DNA from: Rubrivivax sp.
GTDB taxonomy: Bacteria; Pseudomonadota; Gammaproteobacteria; Burkholderiales; Burkholderiaceae_C
Assembly: GCA_027484885.1 (NCBI GenBank)
Contig: JAIXSD010000311.1
Span: 1 to 13,006 of the forward strand
Length of the DNA stretch: 13,006 nucleotides
Direction: 5' to 3'
Below the pieces are notes generated by a model. The model made no database searches. It saw only the letters and a program-made list of their open reading frames with translations, and was not told where the DNA came from. Each line of letters starts with the position of its first letter. Positions within the stretch are counted from its first letter, which is position 1. Shown here in pieces: positions 6,021 through 11,722 of the stretch. A program made the position numbers and the translations under genes.

Positions 6021-8261
6021 TCAGGGCATCAGCAGCTCCTGGAAGCTGGGCAGGGGCTGGCTGTTGCCGGCCGCGCCCACGGCCGGGATCAGGCGCCAGC
6101 GGTCCTGCCCCAGCTGGGTGCCCAGGGTGTTGGGTGTGCGCAGCCGGGTGCGGTCGCCCTCATGCCCATCGAGCAGACGCAGCTCGGGGTGGTCGAAAGG
6201 CGCGCGCTCATAACGCACGCGCTCATCGGTCAGAGATTTCAGAAATTCCAGCAGATCGCTGCGGGCGCCGGCATCCAGCTGCAGCTCGGGCTGGCCAAAC
6301 ACGGTGCCGAACTGCTTGGAGGCGCCGGCGAAATTGCCGCCGCGGGCGTAGAACTCGATCACCTCCTCCAGGCTGGCCATGCTGCCGTTGTGCATGTACG
6401 GGCCGGTCAACTCGATATTGCGCAGGCTGGGGATCTTGAAGGCCGCATCGGTCACCAGCAGCATGCGCTTGTTGGTCGGGCTGGCCAGTTCAGCCAGGGC
6501 CGCTGCAGGGGTGGGGACGAAGGCGTTGGCCGTGTTCAGGCAGCCTCCCAAGCTGTGCGGCTGAGCTTGCACGCCCTGAGCCTGGGTGAAGATGGTGGGG
6601 TGCGAGGGCGCGCGGTTCTGGGCGATGGCGGTGGGCAGATCGCAGGCCCGTACTTCGAACACGCGGCTGTCCTTGACGGCGCTGCGGTCGCCGGTGAGCA
6701 GCTTCAGGTACTGAGCCGCGTAGGCGAGGTCGTTGCCGAAGTCGTCCTTGCCGGCCAGGCCCACATCCCATTCGTCGCGGCCCACGCCGGTGGCGGCAAA
6801 GCCGGTGTCGATGAAGCCGAAGCCTTTCTTGCCCGCCATGCGGCTGACCAGATTGGCCGAGGTGCTGTTCTTGAAGCCCGGGCCGCTGAAGCCCCAGGGT
6901 TGGCTCTTGACCAGGGCGGCATTGGTTTCGACCGCGGCCGAGGTGAAATTGGGGCCGATGTGGCAGAGCGCGCAGTGGGCGCGGCGGAACACCTGCAAGC
7001 CGCGCAGCTGGGCGGGCGTGAGCTCGGTGGGCAGGCCGGTGGCGTCGCGGGCGCTGCGGTCAAAGGGCGAATCGTCGGAGACCAGGCTGCTTTGGTAGAT
7101 CTGCAGGGCCAGGCCGAAGAACAGGCCGAAATTGGCCTCGGCCTGGCTGTAGGGCTGGGCCATCACGCCCTTGCCGCCCACGGCCGGCTTGCCGAAGGGG
7201 CCACGCAGCTTGGAGGACCACAGGCGCGGATGGAAGGCCTGTTGCACCAGGCTCAGATAGTCCACGGTCAGGCCGGCCTGGCCGCGCGCGCTGGCCGAGA
7301 GCGGGCCCAGCACGCTGTCCTGCGGATGCACTTGCTGGGTTTCCAGCGCCGTGCGGTAGAGCAGCTTGCGGCCGATGTCGGCCAGGCTGCGGCCGCGGCA
7401 GCTCATTTCCTTGTCGTTGAGCGGCGCGGTCATGGCCTGCGAGGCCAGGGCCGAGTTGGGCAGAGCCAGGCGCTCGCGTTGCACTGTGTTGTCCGCCTGC
7501 ACCACCCAGATGCCGGCTTGTGGGTCGCGCTCGCCGCCGGCGCTGCTGCCGTTGAAGACATGGCTGGCACGGCCGTCCCAGAGCAGGCGGTGGTTGAAGA
7601 CGGCGTTGATCACGCTGGGGGCATTGCGGTCGCTGACGCGGCGCGCGCCGATGCCCTGGATGTGGAAGCTCGGGTCGGGGCTGCGCTGGCAGTCGTCGTT
7701 GCTGGCGCCGGCGTAGTCGACCGCCTTGAAGTTGCCGCCAAAGCTGCCGGCAGAGCCGGTCACGGTGGCGGAGATGCGGCTGAGCGTGCGCTCGTCCACA
7801 TCGGCCAGCGGAGGCTGGGCCTGGGTGAAGGGGTAGTCGCTGCGCTTGAGCGTCTGGTTGGGGCCGCGCTGCAGGCCATCGGGGCCGATGTCGAAGCTGG
7901 CGTTGGCCTGGCTTTTGCCGCCCGGCGCCAGCTGGTTGCGCACGCGCCGGTCGGCGCCGGCCGCGAAATGGCAGGACGCGCAGGCCATGCCGTCGCTGCC
8001 CACATTGCTGTCCCAGAACAAGGCCTTGCCCAGGACCAGTGCTTTCTGCCGGTCCACCACCAGCGGCTTGGCACCCTCGCTGAGGCCGGGCACCGGCGGC
8101 AGCGGCACGCCCTTGAGCGAGAGCGGCATGGGGCCGATGTCGGCCCATGCGGCAGCAGCAGCGGCCAGGCCCAGGCCCAGGCCCAGCAAGATGGCGCGCA
8201 GCGGCCGGGCGCGCGTGTGGCGCAGGAAAGCAGGGCGGGTGAGGCGTGTGTGAGCAGACAT
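6021..8261 (-). CDS. Large di-heme cytochrome c peroxidase / MauG-superfamily protein
   Basis: A 746-residue periplasmic protein with a signal peptide (about 1-40, ending AWA). It has two c-type heme motifs: CASCH (C94, C97, H98) within FWDSNVGSDGMACASCHF, and CALCH (C430, C433, H434). Late family signatures are FKIPSLRNIELTGPYMHNG and LEEVIEFYARGG. By my reading, the Tyr of EFY (Y638) sits where MauG has its tyrosine heme ligand and classical peroxidases have Met. The two heme motifs are about 336 residues apart, against about 153 in MbnH of this window, so a large insertion separates the heme domains. Four non-heme Cys (191, 288, 540, 574) could form disulphides. It belongs to a long, little-studied branch of the family; peroxide reduction or oxidative modification of a partner are both possible. 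ATG at 8261 is preferred to TTG at 8273. The gene upstream encodes the PEP-CTERM protein. Confidence 0.88.
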   Translation of the reverse strand: MSAHTRLTRPAFLRHTRARPLRAILLGLGLGLAAAAAAWADIGPMPLSLKGVPLPPVPGLSEGAKPLVVDRQKALVLGKALFWDSNVGSDGMACASCHFAAGADRRVRNQLAPGGKSQANASFDIGPDGLQRGPNQTLKRSDYPFTQAQPPLADVDERTLSRISATVTGSAGSFGGNFKAVDYAGASNDDCQRSPDPSFHIQGIGARRVSDRNAPSVINAVFNHRLLWDGRASHVFNGSSAGGERDPQAGIWVVQADNTVQRERLALPNSALASQAMTAPLNDKEMSCRGRSLADIGRKLLYRTALETQQVHPQDSVLGPLSASARGQAGLTVDYLSLVQQAFHPRLWSSKLRGPFGKPAVGGKGVMAQPYSQAEANFGLFFGLALQIYQSSLVSDDSPFDRSARDATGLPTELTPAQLRGLQVFRRAHCALCHIGPNFTSAAVETNAALVKSQPWGFSGPGFKNSTSANLVSRMAGKKGFGFIDTGFAATGVGRDEWDVGLAGKDDFGNDLAYAAQYLKLLTGDRSAVKDSRVFEVRACDLPTAIAQNRAPSHPTIFTQAQGVQAQPHSLGGCLNTANAFVPTPAAALAELASPTNKRMLLVTDAAFKIPSLRNIELTGPYMHNGSMASLEEVIEFYARGGNFAGASKQFGTVFGQPELQLDAGARSDLLEFLKSLTDERVRYERAPFDHPELRLLDGHEGDRTRLRTPNTLGTQLGQDRWRLIPAVGAAGNSQPLPSFQELLMP

Positions 8262-8303
8262 GGCGGCGAACAACAGATGCGTGGTGGGCGGCAGGGGCGC
8301 GAA

Positions 8304-8334
8304 TGAGGGCCGCAGCCCGGGTGCTGCGGCCTCA
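8304..8334 (-). other. Strong hairpin between the PEP-CTERM and large di-heme genes
   Basis: TGAG plus GCCGCAGC (304-307 and 309-316 of the 8-kb block) pairs with GCTGCGGC and CTCA (8323-8334), with one bulged G and a CCGGGT loop. It lies 27 bases after the PEP-CTERM stop. There is no U-run on the minus strand, so it is either a weak or factor-assisted terminator or a processing/stability element that lowers expression of the enzyme relative to the upstream protein. Confidence 0.5.
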
Positions 8335-8360
8335 GGCGCGCGCCCCGGGCTTGTGCTCGA

Positions 8361-9188
8361 TCAGTCTTGCTTGCGGCGGCTGCGGCGCAGAGCCAGCAGG
8401 CCCATGCCGGCCAGCATCAGGCCCAGCGAGGCGGGTTCGGGCACGGCCGTCACCGATTGCACCGCCAGGGTGTAGTCGGTCGAGCTCTTGGTGTTGTCGG
8501 TGCCGCCAATGAACAAGGTGTACCAGCCGGCCTGCAGCTGGCTGACGCGCAGATGCACCTGGTTGCCGCTGGCGCTGCCGCTCACGCCTTGCTCAAAGCT
8601 GTTGTCGATGCTGATGTCGTTGACGCCCGACTTGATCACCTCGCCCCAGCCGGTGGTGGTCGGGTCCAGGTGCGAAGGGCCGGTGACGGCATAGGCCAGG
8701 GTTTGCTGGATATTGCCGTTGGCGCCGCTCATCCAGGCGGTGCCGAAATCACCGATCTGGCCGACGGCGTTGAAGGAGTGCGGGTCGCCCCAGCCGTTGT
8801 TGCCGGTCTCGATGCCTTCGCTGCCGCCGTCGAACTTGCTGGAGCCCGAGGCCCACAGGGTCAGGCCCGGGGCGAAGTTGGCGCTGCCCAGCACGGGGGT
8901 CAGGTCGATGGTGACATCGCTGGTGGTGGCCAGCTGGAAGGTGTACCAGGGGCTGCCGCCGGCATGGGCCCAGGCCGAGTACATCAGGCCCGGGTTGTCG
9001 GCATAGCCGCTCTTGGCCAGGTTCTTGACCACGCTGAGGCTGCCGCCCGCGGCCAGCACCGGCGCATTGCCGGCACCATTGCCCCAGTTCTGGAACTCGA
9101 TCGCGTCGGCCGCCAGGGCGGGGCCGCTCAGGGCCAGCATGCTCAATGCGCCCAGCAGGGTCTTGAAGTGGCGGGTGGTGGTTTTCAT
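8361..9188 (-). CDS. PEP-CTERM sorting-domain protein, Trp-rich
   Basis: A 275-residue exported protein with a signal peptide (about 1-26, ending ALA). The C-terminal tail is VPEPASLGLMLAGMGLLALRRSRRK (249-273): the VPEP motif, a hydrophobic helix and an Arg-rich end, the hallmark of PEP-CTERM proteins handled by exosortase. The middle (about 30-245) looks like a beta-sandwich, with WYTFQLATTSDVTIDLTP and GWYTLFIGGTDNTKSSTDYT recalling pre-peptidase-type or carbohydrate-binding folds; no catalytic motif is seen. It has eight Trp (35, 73, 81, 112, 133, 152, 181, 222), many next to Gly, and no Cys. ATG at 9188 has GGAG 6 bases upstream. It sits between a barrel protein and a di-heme enzyme rather than in an exopolysaccharide cluster. 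Function unknown; a surface protein and possible substrate or partner of the di-heme enzyme is inference. Confidence 0.9.
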   Translation of the reverse strand: MKTTTRHFKTLLGALSMLALSGPALAADAIEFQNWGNGAGNAPVLAAGGSLSVVKNLAKSGYADNPGLMYSAWAHAGGSPWYTFQLATTSDVTIDLTPVLGSANFAPGLTLWASGSSKFDGGSEGIETGNNGWGDPHSFNAVGQIGDFGTAWMSGANGNIQQTLAYAVTGPSHLDPTTTGWGEVIKSGVNDISIDNSFEQGVSGSASGNQVHLRVSQLQAGWYTLFIGGTDNTKSSTDYTLAVQSVTAVPEPASLGLMLAGMGLLALRRSRRKQD

Positions 9189-9204
9189 CAGATGCTCCGT
9201 TTCA

Positions 9205-9228
9205 GGTTGAGAAGGCAGGGTTGAGAAG
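9205..9228 (-). promoter_or_regulatory. Direct repeat in the leader of the PEP-CTERM gene
   Basis: GGTTGAGAAG occurs at 9205-9214 and again at 9219-9228, a 14-base period, starting 17 bases upstream of the ATG at 9188. Direct repeats so close to a start can be binding sites for a tandem-binding regulator, or a small duplication. No promoter boxes could be assigned around them, so a regulatory role is only a possibility. Confidence 0.35.
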
Positions 9229-9285
9229 CAAAAAGCTCAGGGGACAGGGAACAGGTGCTTGGGTGTGGCGGTGGCTGCGCTACCG

Positions 9286-10563
9286 CTACCAGCTGCGTGA
9301 CCACAGGGCCTCGGGGGTCCAGACCAGGCGCAGCAGCGAGAAGTTGTTGTGCTGCGAGCCCAGGGTTTCGCGGCCCGCCTCCAGGCTCAGGCGCAGACCG
9401 GGCCAGGGCTCGTGGCTGAGGCTCAGGGCGGTGCGAGCGATGCGGCTGTTGCCCAGCAGGCCGGCGTCGCGCGCCAAGGCCAGGGCATTGACGCTTTCCA
9501 GGGTCTGCACGCCGCGCAGGGTCTCGGCGCGCAGGGCCAGGCCGGTGTGGGGGCGGATCTGCCAGATCAGATCCAGCCAGCCGCCGCCGGTGCTGCCTTG
9601 GTAGTCGGTGTCGCCATTGATCGAGTACAGCTGGCCGCGGTCGCGGCGCAGCAGGCCGGCCGCTTCCAGGCGCAGATCGGCCTCGGTGGGCAGCACCCAG
9701 GACAGGCTGGCGCTGAAGATCTGGCTGCGGCCGTCAAAGCAATGGATGCCGACCAGATTGCCGCTGCAATCGGGCCGCTGGTGGGTGTGGGCGGCGGTGC
9801 TGCTTTGCACATAGGCCCCGCGGCCGCGCGGGCGCAGCAGGGCGGCCGTGGCGTCCAGCGCCACATCGCCCCAGGCCAGGCGGGCATGGGTGGCTGCGGC
9901 GGCCGGGCCTTCGCTGCCGCCGGGGAAGCGGCGTGCCCGCCACAGGCCCAGATCCAGCGTCTCCAGCGCGGCCCAGGCTCCATCGTGGCTGCGCTGCCAG
10001 CGCAGGGACACACCGTCGTCGATCCAGTCGCCGCCCAGCACCGCACGCTTGGCCAGAGGCTGGCTGGCGAAGCGGTCGAAGTGGCCGCCGCCATCGATCA
10101 AGCGGCCCTGGGGCAGGCGGTTGCGGCCTGCGCCCAGCAGCCATTGCTCGTCGCCGCGGCGGGCCTCGGCTTGCAGCCAGGCGGCTTCCACATGGACCGG
10201 GTCGCTGTCGTGCCAGCCCAGGGCCAGCAGGGCGCCCAGATGCTCACCCAGGCGCAGACCGGCGTCCACGGTGGCATGTTCCAGCGCCCCGTTGCGGCGG
10301 TCCACCGGGGTTTCGCCATGGCCAAGGATGCCGGGCAACTTGGGCGCCGGCCAGGCCGTGTCGGCGCGCGCCTGGCTCAGGGCCAGAGCGGCGCCCAGGC
10401 GCAAGCCGGTTTGCTCGGGCAGGGCCTTGAGGCCCAGTTCGTGGGCTTGCAGCAGGGGTGTGCTCAGCAGGCCCAGGCACAGGCTGAGTGTTCGGCACAG
10501 GCTCAAGCCAGGCCGCTGCGCTGCGCGCTCAGTTGCCCTGGGCTTTGGCGAAAGGGTCGGCAT
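9286..10563 (-). CDS. Probable outer-membrane beta-barrel protein of the MbnPH operon
   Basis: A 425-residue protein from this start. After a basic N-terminus, a hydrophobic segment LSLCLGLLSTPLLQA ends a signal peptide, and the predicted mature protein begins HELGLKALPE, again with His first. The rest alternates hydrophobic and polar residues in short strands (for example LDLGLWRARRF, ADLRLEAAGLLRR, LRLSLEAGRETL) and ends in Trp, as many outer-membrane barrels end in an aromatic residue. CSGNLVGIHC is a possible disulphide loop. No TonB plug is present, so it is porin-like or a surface partner. The start is uncertain: ATG at 10563 and at 10587 both overlap the mbnH end (35 or 59 bases) and neither has a clear ribosome-binding site. 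The overlap implies translation coupled to mbnH. I do not recognise a named family. Confidence 0.72.
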   Translation of the reverse strand: MPTLSPKPRATERAAQRPGLSLCRTLSLCLGLLSTPLLQAHELGLKALPEQTGLRLGAALALSQARADTAWPAPKLPGILGHGETPVDRRNGALEHATVDAGLRLGEHLGALLALGWHDSDPVHVEAAWLQAEARRGDEQWLLGAGRNRLPQGRLIDGGGHFDRFASQPLAKRAVLGGDWIDDGVSLRWQRSHDGAWAALETLDLGLWRARRFPGGSEGPAAAATHARLAWGDVALDATAALLRPRGRGAYVQSSTAAHTHQRPDCSGNLVGIHCFDGRSQIFSASLSWVLPTEADLRLEAAGLLRRDRGQLYSINGDTDYQGSTGGGWLDLIWQIRPHTGLALRAETLRGVQTLESVNALALARDAGLLGNSRIARTALSLSHEPWPGLRLSLEAGRETLGSQHNNFSLLRLVWTPEALWSRSW

Positions 10564-11722
10564 GCTTGGGGTTGGTGAGGAATTCATGGTCGGTCAGGGT
10601 GCGCAGAAAGGCGACGATGTCAGCGCGCTCCTGGGCGTTCAGGCTGATGCGGGCCACCAGCGGGTCTTTGTTGGGGTTGGCGCGGCCATCGCCGGCGTGC
10701 GGGCCGCTTTCGATGTTTCGCCCGCCCGCGGCGTAGAAGTCCAGCATGGCCTCCAGCGTGGGGATGGAGCCGTCGTGGGTGTAGGGCGCCGTCACCTCGA
10801 CATTGCGCAGGCTGGGCGCGCGGAACTTGCCCATATCGCTGGGCTTGGCGCTGAGCTCAAAGACGCCGCGGTTGGGCTCCGGGAAGGCCCCGGTGCCGCC
10901 GATATTGAACAGGCCGGTGTTGTGGAAGGGCGTCTCGGTCAGGCGGCTGCTCTTGTGCACCACCTGGTCGTTGAAGTTGAAGCCGCCGTGGCAGTGGAAG
11001 CACTCGGCCTTCTCACCGAAGAAGAGATTGAGGCCGCGCTCCTCGGCGTCGCTCAGCTTGACCTTGCCGGCCAGGTACTGGTCGTACTTGCTGTTGCCCG
11101 AGATCAGGCTGCGCTGGAAGGCCGAGATGGCTTTGACCACATGGTCCCAGCTGATGGCATCGGCGCTCTTGCCAAAGGCCTGGGCGAACATGGTCGGGTA
11201 GGCGGCATCGCTGCTCAGGCGCGCCAGCACGGTGGCCTTGTTGGCGTCGTTGAGGCCCATTTCCACCGGGCGGGCGCCGAACAGAGGCACCAGCATCTGG
11301 GTCTCCAGATCGGTCAACGCCGGGTTGGCCCAGGTCAGGGTGGCGTTGTAGGCCACATTGACGATGGACTGGGCGTTGCGCGGATGCGCCTCGCCGGTGG
11401 AGCCGATGGCGGTGAGCTTGCCGTCGGTGAAGGCCAAGGCCTGGATGTGGCAGCCGGCACAGGCCTGCGTGCCATTGCCCGAGAGCCGGCGGTCGTAGAA
11501 CAGGAAACGGCCCAGCTGCACCTTGTCGGCCGACATGGGGTTGCTGTCGGGCACGCGCGGTTCGGGGAAGCTGGTGGGCAGGGCCCAGGCCCAGGCGCCA
11601 TCGGCCGCTGCCGTGACCTTGACCTCGGTGCTGCCGCCGCCTCCGCACGCGGCCAGCAAGGCGGTGCTGACTAAAGCAGCCCAGCGAAGGTGAAGGGTGC
11701 GAGACATGGAACGTAACTTCAT
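10529..11722 (-). CDS. mbnH: MbnH-type di-heme MauG-like lipoprotein
   Basis: A 397-residue di-heme enzyme of the cytochrome c peroxidase/MauG superfamily, 'metallo-mystery pair' branch. The signal peptide ends in a lipobox, ALLAAC (C26), followed by GGGGS, so it is probably a lipoprotein. Heme motifs are CAGCH (88-92) and CFHCH (241-245), followed by RAPSLRNVEVTAPYTHDGS and LDFYAAGG. The Tyr of DFY (Y330) is at the position I take to be MauG's tyrosine ligand. In Methylosinus trichosporium, MbnH oxidises the first Trp of a WxW motif in MbnP to kynurenine, which MbnP needs to bind copper. The partner gene lies directly upstream here and overlaps it as ATGA (11719-11722), so the two are translationally coupled. 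A second in-frame ATG at 11707 is possible; the overlap favours 11722. Length and heme spacing are normal for the family. Confidence 0.93.
   Translation of the reverse strand: MKLRSMSRTLHLRWAALVSTALLAACGGGGSTEVKVTAAADGAWAWALPTSFPEPRVPDSNPMSADKVQLGRFLFYDRRLSGNGTQACAGCHIQALAFTDGKLTAIGSTGEAHPRNAQSIVNVAYNATLTWANPALTDLETQMLVPLFGARPVEMGLNDANKATVLARLSSDAAYPTMFAQAFGKSADAISWDHVVKAISAFQRSLISGNSKYDQYLAGKVKLSDAEERGLNLFFGEKAECFHCHGGFNFNDQVVHKSSRLTETPFHNTGLFNIGGTGAFPEPNRGVFELSAKPSDMGKFRAPSLRNVEVTAPYTHDGSIPTLEAMLDFYAAGGRNIESGPHAGDGRANPNKDPLVARISLNAQERADIVAFLRTLTDHEFLTNPKHADPFAKAQGN

Noticed and set aside
6021..8261. Large di-heme protein as the rubber oxygenase RoxA/RoxB
   Set aside because: RoxA also has two CxxCH motifs and a similar length, but as I recall its heme motifs are much closer together, and the segments around the hemes here match the long peroxidase-like branch instead.
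5991..8306. Very long plus-strand open frame opposite the large di-heme gene (also 3944-5644, 9349-10578, 9848-11674, 151-1629)
   Set aside because: These are antisense shadows. In GC-rich DNA the frame opposite a real gene often lacks stops. Their translations are Ala/Gly/Gln/Arg-rich with no domain, whereas the minus-strand proteins have clear motifs, signal peptides and heme sites.
10529..11722. MbnH as an ordinary detoxifying cytochrome c peroxidase
   Set aside because: It has a lipobox, a Tyr rather than Met in LDFY, and directly overlaps an MbnP gene, all of which fit the MbnH branch better.
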